64,000 nt of DNA from Candidatus Peregrinibacteria bacterium CG10_big_fil_rev_8_21_14_0_10_55_24 (GTDB lineage Bacteria > Patescibacteriota > Gracilibacteria > Peribacterales > Peribacteraceae): the NCBI GenBank assembly GCA_002772745.1, contig PFDV01000003.1, positions 124,001-188,000 of the forward strand, given 5' to 3'. Under the pieces are notes generated by a model that was not told the DNA's origin, searched no databases, and was given only the letters and a program-made list of their open reading frames with translations. Each line of letters begins with the position of its first letter. The stretch's first letter is position 1. Below, piece by piece: positions 18,224 to 26,929 of the stretch. Both the position numbers and the translations under genes were made by a program.

Positions 18224-18388
18224 GCAATTTCGATTCCATGCTTGAACTCTTCCCCTCCGTCGTTCTCCATCGTTGCCGTACCACCTCCACGGAGGTGCCG
18301 GCGCCACAGGCTGTGGCGCCTGCAGCATCGCCTCCGTGGAGACAAAGAAATCAGATGCTGCGTCTGTAACTCCCCCCATTTATAAATC

Positions 18389-19516
18389 ATGAAAAACCAC
18401 TGTACCTACATCATTTCTGAACCTCCCCAGACTCCCTGGTGGGGACACGGCATGATTCCCATGGAGGGAAACCATGCCATGGAACTCAACGCCAACAAGA
18501 GGCCCGACAACGACAAACTCGAACAGGAATTGGCGGCATGCAGAACGCTCTACGAAGAGTCGGGTGTCCGTTATCTCCTGAAGCCGTTCTCTCCAATCTT
18601 GGACGCGTTGTACAGACACGATGGTGTATTCTGCACTGATGCCATGGTGACAACCCAAGGAAAGAGCGGTTCGCCGTTGGCATTCAAAAGCAATTTCTCT
18701 GCCCACTTCCGACAACCTGAAGCGGAAAGCCTGGAGCGATTCATGAAACTTCAGAGCATCCGGACAATCACGCTTGAATCCGAGCAAAAACTCGAAGGGG
18801 GCGATGCGCACTACACACCTTACGATCACCTGTACATCGGCGGATTGTTTAGAGCCAACGAACGGGGGCACCAGGCGGTGATCGAACAGAGCGATGTCAC
18901 TGACGTAGCTCTCTTGAAAACGGAAGGCTTCCATGTGGATACTGTCCTCGTCCCCGCACTGGACGTTCGTGGAAAGCTCAAAGCGATCATTGCCTGCAGA
19001 CAGGCAATTGAACGCGCCAGTTGGGATATCTTGAATGCCTTCGCTGCACGAAACAGTGCGGAGCTTCTCGATATTGCCCCCATCGATTCCATCGGGAGTG
19101 GTGAGCAACACTATTCCGATGGCCAATACGCCGTGAACTGCATGCCCTTGCCAGGAGTTCTCCTCGGCAATGGATCATTCCAGACACCCGGCATTGAGGA
19201 CAGATTGAAAGAACTCGGTATTGAGCATCAATGTTCTCCCATGCCGGAGTGTGCCAAATCCGGTGGAGCATTTCATTGCCTCACGCAACAGATTCCCGTC
19301 CATCATCCGCAGGAAGTTATCACCTGGTACATGATCGGCGAGGCATCGGAGCTCTTTAAGCTCTTGCAGCATCCGCCTTTAGATCCCGTCGAAAGGGATT
19401 TGATGCGGAAGCAGCTTCCGCTTATGCAATTGAATCAACTGCACCAATTTGGACTGGATGCAAAAGCAATCGCAATTCTTGAACAGGCGAGAGAGGTATT
19501 TCTTTCCCTCACTTGA
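18389..19516 (+). CDS. Guanidino-modifying enzyme superfamily hydrolase (arginine deiminase/DDAH/amidinotransferase fold)
   Basis: KLEGGDAHYTPYDHLYIGGLFRANERG, GFHVDTVLVPALD (ADI-like HxDTV), C-terminal Cys ECAKSGGAFHCLT. Confidence 0.75.
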   Translation: MKNHCTYIISEPPQTPWWGHGMIPMEGNHAMELNANKRPDNDKLEQELAACRTLYEESGVRYLLKPFSPILDALYRHDGVFCTDAMVTTQGKSGSPLAFKSNFSAHFRQPEAESLERFMKLQSIRTITLESEQKLEGGDAHYTPYDHLYIGGLFRANERGHQAVIEQSDVTDVALLKTEGFHVDTVLVPALDVRGKLKAIIACRQAIERASWDILNAFAARNSAELLDIAPIDSIGSGEQHYSDGQYAVNCMPLPGVLLGNGSFQTPGIEDRLKELGIEHQCSPMPECAKSGGAFHCLTQQIPVHHPQEVITWYMIGEASELFKLLQHPPLDPVERDLMRKQLPLMQLNQLHQFGLDAKAIAILEQAREVFLSLT

Positions 19517-19539
19517 TACTTCCCCTTCCCCCTTTTCCC

Positions 19540-20793
19540 ATGCAAACCACTACGACCTATCAAAAAATTTCCTCTCATGAGGCCAAGAAAGGCGAATTCA
19601 AAACGTGCCTCCTCCTCTATTCTGGCGGGCTCGATACCTCTGTCATGCTCAAGTGGATTCAAGACGAATATCAGGCAGAGATCATTGCACTCACCATAGA
19701 TGTAGGCCAGATTCACGAAGATCTTGAAATCGCGAGACAGAAGGCGCTCAAGCTCGGTGCGAAGGAAGCCATTATCATCGACGCCAAAGACCGCTTCGCG
19801 GAGCAGATGTTGACGCGCGCCATCAAGGCGAACGCCGATTATCAGGGTGGCTACCGCCTCTCCACTCCCCTCGGGAGAGTCATTCTCTCTCAAATTGCCG
19901 TCGAACAGGCGCAGAAATGCGGTGCAACCGTAATTGCGCATGGCGCAACCGGCAAGGGCAACGACCAAGTGCGTTTTGAGGGCTACATCACGACCCTCGC
20001 ACCCGACCTGAAAATTATCGCCCCTGTTCGAGAGTGGGCAATGGGCAGGGACGAGGAGATCGCATACGCCGAGAAACACGGCATTCCGATTACTCAGACC
20101 AGCGCCAAACCCTATTCATACGACGACAATATGTGGGGGTCCACTGGCGAAGGCGGCGAGATCGAGGATCCAAAACTTGTTCCGCCGCTCGAGAACATCC
20201 TCGAAGTCTGCACGCACCCGAAGGATGCTCCCGATGAATCGGAGATTGTCGCAGTGACATTTGAAAAAGGCGTTCCTGTTTGCCTGAATGATAAAAAGCT
20301 CTCGATCTCTGCATTGGTACAAAAATGCAATGAGGTTGGCGCAAGGCACGGTGTCGGCATCACACATCTCATCGAAGACCGCCTCGTCGGATTGAAAGTC
20401 AGAGGGATCTACGAAGCTCCTGGCGCTGAAATCCTGGTCACAGCGCACTTCAATCTTGAAAAACTCGTTTCCACGAGAGACGTAAACGAACTCAAACAAT
20501 TGATCGATCAAAAGTGGGCGTACTTCTGCTACGGTGCCAAGTGGTTCGAGCCAACCATGGCAGCCATTCATGCATTCCAAGACTCCACAAACGAAAGAGT
20601 GACTGGTACGGTGAAAATGCGACTCTACAAAGGCGCAGCGACCGTCGTTGCTTTAGAGTCACCGTATTCGCTCTTCAACACAAACCTCGCGACATTTAAC
20701 AAGAATGCAGCGTTCAATCAGAATGCATCAGCCGGATTCATCGAGATCTATAATCTCCCCCAAAAGACGTTCTACTCCCTCCATCATGAATAA
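19540..20793 (+). CDS. argG: Argininosuccinate synthase
   Basis: KTCLLLYSGGLDTSVMLKWIQDEY (PP-loop), GKGNDQVRFE. Confidence 0.95.
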   Translation: MQTTTTYQKISSHEAKKGEFKTCLLLYSGGLDTSVMLKWIQDEYQAEIIALTIDVGQIHEDLEIARQKALKLGAKEAIIIDAKDRFAEQMLTRAIKANADYQGGYRLSTPLGRVILSQIAVEQAQKCGATVIAHGATGKGNDQVRFEGYITTLAPDLKIIAPVREWAMGRDEEIAYAEKHGIPITQTSAKPYSYDDNMWGSTGEGGEIEDPKLVPPLENILEVCTHPKDAPDESEIVAVTFEKGVPVCLNDKKLSISALVQKCNEVGARHGVGITHLIEDRLVGLKVRGIYEAPGAEILVTAHFNLEKLVSTRDVNELKQLIDQKWAYFCYGAKWFEPTMAAIHAFQDSTNERVTGTVKMRLYKGAATVVALESPYSLFNTNLATFNKNAAFNQNASAGFIEIYNLPQKTFYSLHHE

Positions 20794-22093
20794 GCTCTGG
20801 AAAAAATCATCGGCAAAACTTCACCCGACCATCGAGAGGTACACCGTCGGTGAAGACCCTGTGTTGGACATGTCTTTGTTCCCATTCGATATCAAGGCAA
20901 GTAATGCCCATGTAAAAGGATTGAGAAAAATCGGCATTCTCAGCGGACAAGAGCTCAAGGAGCTCTTGTCCGCACTCAAGGAACTGGAGAAGGACTTCCA
21001 CAAGGGCAAAATCCGGATCGCAGTGGAGGACGAAGATTGCCATACGGTCATAGAAAATATGCTTACTGCGAAACTCGGAGACACCGGGAAAAAGATTCAC
21101 ACGGGTCGAAGCAGAAATGACCAAGTGCTGGTCGCACTGCGGCTTCTCATGAAAGATCGGCTGAAAGAAATATGCATGAGGACGCTGGATCTTGCGGAAA
21201 CATTTCTGTCCTTTGCAAAAGAGTATGAGGATGTTGCGCTTCCCGGGTACTCCCATATGCAGCAGGCCATGCTCGGGAGCATCGGGCACTACGGGTGCAG
21301 CTTCGTCGAGAGCCTCTTAGACGATATCGCCTTGATCGACTCCATTCGGAATCACATCGATGCCAATCCTCTGGGAAGCGCTGCGGGATATGGCGTCGCT
21401 TTGCCTCTCGATCGATCGGGCATCACGCAAGAATTAGGATTCGGCCGAATACAAATTAATTCGCTCTACTGCCAAAACAGTCGGGGAAAATTCGAAAGCT
21501 TGTTTCTTGAGGGGCTTGCGCAAATCATGATGACCCTCGGGAGATTCGCGAATGACCTCCTGCTCTTTACGACACAAGAATTCGATTTCTTCGCCGTAGA
21601 TCAAGCGCTCGTCACAGGATCGAGCATCATGCCGCAGAAGAAGAATCTCGACGGGCTGGAAGTCTTGAGAGGCAACGTGAGCGTCATGATGGGGTATCAA
21701 CAAATGGCAAAAGATATCGCAAAGAATCTGCCCTCTGGCTATAACCGCGATCTCCAGCTCCTCAAGCGCCCCATCATCCATGGCACGGATATTGTGTTGC
21801 AGAGCATCGAGGTAGCTCGGCTGTATCTTACGAACATCGCGCCGAAGCAAGCATCAATTGAAAAGAAGATTACGAAGGACATCTTCATGGCCGATGTGGC
21901 TGTGTCTCTCTCGAGGGAAAAAGGAATTCCCTTCAGAGAGGCATATCAACTTTCTGCGAAGCACATGGAACCCTACAAGGTGGACTTCAGGAAGAATATT
22001 GCTTCAAAGGTGAGTCTTGGTGCGCCTGGAAATCTGGCATGGAAAGAATATGCGAAGAGAATCGCGGTGCTAAAACGTATTGCACATGAATAA
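20786..22093 (+). CDS. argH: Argininosuccinate lyase
   Basis: DEDCHTVIENMLTAKLGDTGKKIHTGRSRNDQV, TGSSIMPQKKN; start overlaps the argG stop. Confidence 0.95.
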   Translation: MNKLWKKSSAKLHPTIERYTVGEDPVLDMSLFPFDIKASNAHVKGLRKIGILSGQELKELLSALKELEKDFHKGKIRIAVEDEDCHTVIENMLTAKLGDTGKKIHTGRSRNDQVLVALRLLMKDRLKEICMRTLDLAETFLSFAKEYEDVALPGYSHMQQAMLGSIGHYGCSFVESLLDDIALIDSIRNHIDANPLGSAAGYGVALPLDRSGITQELGFGRIQINSLYCQNSRGKFESLFLEGLAQIMMTLGRFANDLLLFTTQEFDFFAVDQALVTGSSIMPQKKNLDGLEVLRGNVSVMMGYQQMAKDIAKNLPSGYNRDLQLLKRPIIHGTDIVLQSIEVARLYLTNIAPKQASIEKKITKDIFMADVAVSLSREKGIPFREAYQLSAKHMEPYKVDFRKNIASKVSLGAPGNLAWKEYAKRIAVLKRIAHE

Positions 22094-22297
22094 AAAATTG
22101 CAGGGAGCGCTGTCGCTATCTAGTCTCAAGCCACCCCGACCTGTCTGCTCTCAAGTCCAGTCAGTCTCACCCCATCGAAAACGCGCTCCAGGATTCAAAG
22201 TCCAATCATCACGTCCAGTCCGCTCTGCCAGATCTTAAACCAAGCAACCGATCAATTACTCTCATGATCTGCGATAGGCTCTGAGCGCAGCCGAAGA

Positions 22298-22378
22298 GCC
22301 GCGCCTGCCATTACATGAGAAAGAAACCGTAGGTTTCTCTCTCATGAGCTCTCTTTTCCCTTTGCGGTGCCCCTCCAG
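22298..22378 (+). repeat. Structured repeat copy B, begins with tRNA-Trp 3' end
   Basis: gccgcgcctgcca + hairpin catgaga-aagaaacc-gta-ggtttctc-tctcatg + agctctcttttccct..ggtgcccctccag. Confidence 0.65.
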
Positions 22379-22521
22379 ACAAGCGGAGCTTGTCTTCGGG
22401 GCAACTTGTTTCATTGGATCAAGCTCGAGTTGATTGTGGACAGGAAATATGACGTGCGAAGTGGGGGTCACATGTGATGTGTCATACTCTCGGTTCTTTT
22501 CTTGCTACACTGTTCTTACAG

Positions 22522-23511
22522 ATGTCTTTCGTCACCAATTTCCAACGGCTCCTCCTCGCCTCTCCTCGCTTCAACGTGAAGCATGTGATGGCGGAAAACA
22601 GTGATTACGCAGACACCGTTCTCAAGTCAAAGAATTGCTACTACAGCTTCTGTGTCTTCTACTGCGAGGACGTGTACTACGCCAGGTACTCGCGTAAATG
22701 CGTGAGCTGCAACGGCATCACGTTCTGTGTGGAGTGCGAATGGTGCACAGAGTGCGTGGACTGCCAACGCTGCTACAACAGTCACTACTGCCAGGATTGT
22801 CAGAACTGCTCCGATTGCTCCTTTTGCAAGGATTGTTTCGGCTGCCGCAACTGCTTCGGTTGCGCGGGGTTACACCAAAAGGAGTATCACCTGTTTAATG
22901 AGAAACTTTCGAAAGAGGAGTACGAGAAGCGGATGGGGCAACTCAATTTGCAGGAGTTTGCCCACCGCAGTCTGGTCGAGGAGCGAGTGAGAGTCCTTCG
23001 CAAGAAGACGCCGAACCTCGCCATCCACCAGTTTATGACCGAGAGCTGTATCGGTGATCATCTGACGCAGTGCAAAGGGAGTCACCAATGCTTTGACAGC
23101 TTTAACAACGAAGATTGTGCCTATTGCATCGAGACGAACGGCAACAAAGATTGCGTCGATCTCACCGTATGTTTTGAGAATGAGTTGTGCGCGCACTGCG
23201 TGCAATCAACGATGAACCATAACTGCGACCACATCATATTCACCGACCAATCCAACGATTGCGCGTTTTCCGCGTACCTCCGGGGATGCAAGTACTGTTT
23301 CGGCTGTGCGAATCTAGATCGGCAGGAGTACCACATTCTCAATGTGCCGGTGCCGCCGGAGAAGTACGAAGAGACAGTGACAGAACTCAGGAAAGAACTC
23401 CATGCGGCCAAGATGCACAACCTCAATCTTTTCTTCGTTTCCGACTACGAGCGCAAACGCTTACAAACAGAAACCGACCCTGTAATCGTCAACACTGTTC
23501 CCTCCCTCTAG
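22522..23511 (+). CDS. Cys-rich repeat protein (CPR-type, putative metal binding)
   Basis: CVSCNGITFCVECEWCTECVDCQRCYNSHYCQDCQNCSDCSFCKDCFGCRNCFGC and two FGCAxL..KEYHL/ILN motifs. Confidence 0.8.
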   Translation: MSFVTNFQRLLLASPRFNVKHVMAENSDYADTVLKSKNCYYSFCVFYCEDVYYARYSRKCVSCNGITFCVECEWCTECVDCQRCYNSHYCQDCQNCSDCSFCKDCFGCRNCFGCAGLHQKEYHLFNEKLSKEEYEKRMGQLNLQEFAHRSLVEERVRVLRKKTPNLAIHQFMTESCIGDHLTQCKGSHQCFDSFNNEDCAYCIETNGNKDCVDLTVCFENELCAHCVQSTMNHNCDHIIFTDQSNDCAFSAYLRGCKYCFGCANLDRQEYHILNVPVPPEKYEETVTELRKELHAAKMHNLNLFFVSDYERKRLQTETDPVIVNTVPSL

Positions 23512-23522
23512 CCCCTCTCGCC

Positions 23523-23795
23523 ATGACGCCAAAGCAAACGAAGTTCACGTGTAAAGAATGCTCCAAGGAATTCCTTGTGATTCCGCAGGAGATGGCAATC
23601 TACGCCGAGAAAAAATTACCGCTCCCAGATCAGTGCCCCAGTTGCCGCCATAAGCGGAGGATGGCGTTACGCAATGAGCGAGCCCTCTACAAGCGTTCTT
23701 GCGGGAAGTGCGGCGATAGCATGCTCACAACCTACGCTCCGGATGCTCCGTATGCGATCTACTGCCAGAAGTGTTTCTGGGAGAACGTTGGATAA
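23523..23795 (+). CDS. Zinc-ribbon protein
   Basis: MTPKQTKFTCKECSKEFLVIPQEMAIYAEKKLPLPDQCPSCRHKRRMALRNERALYKRSCGKCG..YCQKCF. Confidence 0.75.
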   Translation: MTPKQTKFTCKECSKEFLVIPQEMAIYAEKKLPLPDQCPSCRHKRRMALRNERALYKRSCGKCGDSMLTTYAPDAPYAIYCQKCFWENVG

Positions 23796-23869
23796 TGTCA
23801 TGCGGTGCATGGTTATGGCTTGCTCATCTCATTTCACGCCCTCAAGCGCCGAAGTCGGGTGTTCTATTC

Positions 23870-23898
23870 TTGATTTTACCATGGTAAAGTGTTATAAT
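23870..23898 (+). promoter_or_regulatory. Promoter with 14-nt palindrome in spacer (putative operator)
   Basis: TTGATT - 17 nt - TATAAT; spacer holds TTTACCATGGTAAA (23875-23888). Confidence 0.6.
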
Positions 23899-23906
23899 CA
23901 TTTTAT

Positions 23907-24353
23907 ATGGCAGACTCATCTCATCAAGAATCTTCGTTCCTCCCCTCCCCTCCAGCGGAAGTCGAGCACTTCGATGTACTAGGGATGGCAGAGCTCCCCG
24001 GAGCGTTGAACCTGGTGCAGGTTGATCTCGCAGACCCCGTACGCGCAATCCCCGGAGGGAACATCCTCACCGGATGTTTGATCGAGGACATGCGCAAGGG
24101 GCACCCGGTATTGCTCTGTGACGTCACGCGCATCGCGTACCTGTCCCCGGAGCAACGAGCCGAAGTGCGCGAGACAGCGAACACCAGCCGGATTCTTGAT
24201 ATCTTCCGCGGACCCGGTGGAGCGGTGTACATCGTCACCGACAGCAAGCCCGAACCCCATTGCTACAGGGTGGATCTCCGCCCGAAGACCGACGCGCCTA
24301 CAGAGAAGCGTGCAGGCTTCATGCAAAAACTACGGTCGCTCTTCTCCAGGTAA
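23907..24353 (+). CDS. Hypothetical protein
   Basis: 148 aa downstream of a clear promoter; probably leaderless. Confidence 0.65.
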   Translation: MADSSHQESSFLPSPPAEVEHFDVLGMAELPGALNLVQVDLADPVRAIPGGNILTGCLIEDMRKGHPVLLCDVTRIAYLSPEQRAEVRETANTSRILDIFRGPGGAVYIVTDSKPEPHCYRVDLRPKTDAPTEKRAGFMQKLRSLFSR

Positions 24354-25208
24354 TTTCTTCCTGTACACACCCTGGAACGCCGACGCAACGCGTTCACTCA
24401 AGCAGTTTCTTTGGAAGAGGAGGTCGGTGTACTTCAACCAGAAGGTCAGCCATCCCCAGACGATGAGGCCGACATTGTAGAGCATGACGTTCCCAAATGA
24501 CGTGAGAACGGCGAACCATTCCCTCAATATCCACGAAAGCATGGAGCCGGGTCCCACGGCGATGGAGAACGAGAGTTCTTCATAGTCTTTAAGGAGCTCT
24601 TTGATCCCGCTCACGGAGTAGCGCTGGTAGTCATCGGGAACGGCATGGAACGGCTGCAGGAAGGGGAGTTTGATGAAGAGGAGGCCTCCAGGTTTCAGGA
24701 CACGTTGAATCTCCTCCATCACGGTCAGGGGATCGCGAACGTGCTCAAGAACATTCTTAAAAAGAACGATATCCATGCTCTCATCGACAAAAGGGAGACG
24801 GTGCGCATCGGCCACAACGTCAACATTCGGATAGGCGACGAGATCGAGGTTGAGCATACGCCGATGCATGTCCTTAAGATCTTTGGAGAGTGATCCGATA
24901 TTGAGGACTATTGCATCGGGGTGCTCCCGGAGAAGCTGCTTGAGTCTCTTCCCCTCGCCTACCGAGGATGTCATCGTATCGAAGTAGACGGAGTGGTGCG
25001 GCGGTCTCAGCCAGCGTGCCATGATCCTCAGGGGCGTCTTCCTTGTCGTGTGTGCGGCAACGGTATGCTGCGAGAGTTCCTCTACAAAACGTGGCACGCC
25101 GTTTTCCACCGGATACCGTGCCTTGCACTGCGTGCAGGTTAGTATGGCTTCCTCCTCACGCAGTGGCGCGGAGCAAGCAGGGCAGCGCAGGAGAGCAATA
25201 TCGAGCAC
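24330..25208 (-). CDS. Class I SAM-dependent methyltransferase with Trm112-like N-terminus
   Basis: LRCPACSAPLREEEAILTCTQCKARYPVENGVPRF; DIVLFKNVLEHVRDPLTVMEEIQRVLKPGG; GTG start. Confidence 0.85.
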   Translation of the reverse strand: MLDIALLRCPACSAPLREEEAILTCTQCKARYPVENGVPRFVEELSQHTVAAHTTRKTPLRIMARWLRPPHHSVYFDTMTSSVGEGKRLKQLLREHPDAIVLNIGSLSKDLKDMHRRMLNLDLVAYPNVDVVADAHRLPFVDESMDIVLFKNVLEHVRDPLTVMEEIQRVLKPGGLLFIKLPFLQPFHAVPDDYQRYSVSGIKELLKDYEELSFSIAVGPGSMLSWILREWFAVLTSFGNVMLYNVGLIVWGWLTFWLKYTDLLFQRNCLSERVASAFQGVYRKKLPGEERP

Positions 25209-25220
25209 CGTTGCACTGTA

Positions 25221-26912
25221 TCACCCCCGAATCTCTGCAGCGAGATCTCGGTGTACCTGTGCTTCTTCTGTGCGTCCCAGAGCCTCCAGAATGCTGGCCA
25301 TGAGCAAATGTGCATCGGCGTCGTTCGGGTTCCACCGCAGCGCCTCACTCGCTTGCACGAGTGCACCTTCCAGATCCCCATGTTCCAAAAGTAATGCTCC
25401 CAGGCGGGTGCGCGCAACGACGTAGGAGGGATCGAGTTCCACTGCCTTCCTGTAGTGTTCCTCGGGTGTGCTCCTGTTGCCAAGCTGCTCCTCAAGCGAT
25501 CCCAAAAAATAGTAGGGTTCCGGATTCATGGGATCCAGTTCCATAGCTCCCCGGAGCATGGACGCAGCCTCGGTCGTCTGTCCCGCTTTGGCATATACGA
25601 GCGCGGCGGCAACGCGCAGCTTGAGGTGATCGCCGTAGGGGAGCCCTTCCCTCAAGACGTCGAATGCCGCCTGCAGGTTATTGCGCTCTCGCTCGATTTT
25701 TGCCAGCGATACGCGTGCTGAGATCGATTCGGGATAGTGCGTGAGCACCGACCTCAAGTGCTTCTCCGGATCCTGCCACAAAGTGGTCTGCCACAATGAG
25801 AGTGTAAGGAGGAAAGCAATAACAACGGATGTTGTTCCTGTAATTACCGCACGGGAAATGCGCATCCGTCCGACTGCCTCTACGAGGATGAGGAGCACCC
25901 CGATGGACGGCAGATACGCGTAGCGGTCCGATGCGAAGAAGAAGAGTCCACCCTTGTGGTAATTGAGGAACGTGGGGGCAAGCGTCATGAGTGTGAAGAG
26001 AATGCCGAACGTAAGCCAAGGATGGCTCCTGCGATTCCTCCATGCCAGCATGAGTGTAAGGAGGACGAGGAGGAGCGGCACGAAGAATGTCGGTGACATC
26101 ACTGTAATCGCTGAGCGAAAGGGATAGAGCATCCCGAGCCCCGTGGGGAGCAGAAACTTCTCCACGTAGAAAACGGTGCTCTTCCCCGCCATGAGGATCG
26201 TGGGCAACATTCCCGTTGTTTCCACGATGCGCTCCTTGCCGCTCAGTGCGATCGCGAAGAAGACGATCGAGAGGAGGGCGAAGGGAACGGTGCGCTTCAG
26301 ACTCCTCCCCCACCGTTCCTCGCGCAGGAGTACGTCGTAGAGAACAAGGATGGCGGGCAGCGTGAGCGCCATGACTTTGGAGAGGAGCGCACAGAGGAAC
26401 AGAAGCAGGCTCAGCGTATAACCCTTCCATCCGCGTGTGCGCGCGTAGGTGATGAATGCGAGGAGAAAGAAAAACGCAGAGAGCAGGTCCTTGCGCCCCG
26501 CGATCCACGCGACAGCCTCGGTATGGAGCGGATGCACGGCAAAGAGTGCAGCTCCCGCCACGGCCATCCACCGGTTGCGCGTACAAAGCAGCAGGAGCCC
26601 GCCGGCGCAGAGGGCGTTGAGTGCATGGAGGAGTACGTTCGTCGCGTGGAATATCCACGGGTGAAGCCCGCCAATGAGGTAGTCCACTTGGTAGCTTATG
26701 AACGTGAGTGGAATGTAGAGCTCCGGGTCGTAGCTTGTGAACACGCGCACAAGGTGAGGCCACGTGATACCGCGTATGGCCAAATTTTCCACCACAAGAA
26801 AGCTGTCATCCGCCGGAGCAAACCCGTGGGTTACGGTGATGCCGAACGCGGCGACTGCCAAGAGCGGAGGAAGGAGCCATGGTATCCATCGTGGGAGCGA
26901 GCGGCTGTGCAT
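25221..26912 (-). CDS. Multi-TM TPR protein (TMTC/DUF1736-like)
   Basis: Polytopic N-terminal half, FFFASDRYAYLPSIGVLLI, C-terminal TPRs. Confidence 0.8.
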   Translation of the reverse strand: MHSRSLPRWIPWLLPPLLAVAAFGITVTHGFAPADDSFLVVENLAIRGITWPHLVRVFTSYDPELYIPLTFISYQVDYLIGGLHPWIFHATNVLLHALNALCAGGLLLLCTRNRWMAVAGAALFAVHPLHTEAVAWIAGRKDLLSAFFFLLAFITYARTRGWKGYTLSLLLFLCALLSKVMALTLPAILVLYDVLLREERWGRSLKRTVPFALLSIVFFAIALSGKERIVETTGMLPTILMAGKSTVFYVEKFLLPTGLGMLYPFRSAITVMSPTFFVPLLLVLLTLMLAWRNRRSHPWLTFGILFTLMTLAPTFLNYHKGGLFFFASDRYAYLPSIGVLLILVEAVGRMRISRAVITGTTSVVIAFLLTLSLWQTTLWQDPEKHLRSVLTHYPESISARVSLAKIERERNNLQAAFDVLREGLPYGDHLKLRVAAALVYAKAGQTTEAASMLRGAMELDPMNPEPYYFLGSLEEQLGNRSTPEEHYRKAVELDPSYVVARTRLGALLLEHGDLEGALVQASEALRWNPNDADAHLLMASILEALGRTEEAQVHRDLAAEIRG

Positions 26913-26929
26913 GCTTCTAGCGTAGCACG

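Noticed and set aside
17460-22378. CRISPR array
   Set aside because: Repeats near tRNA-Trp are few, long, irregular and tRNA-derived; no regular spacers and no cas genes anywhere in the window.
25678-26763. 361 aa minus-strand ORF in another frame
   Set aside because: Overlaps the TMTC-like gene out of frame; His/Arg/Pro-rich with no domain.
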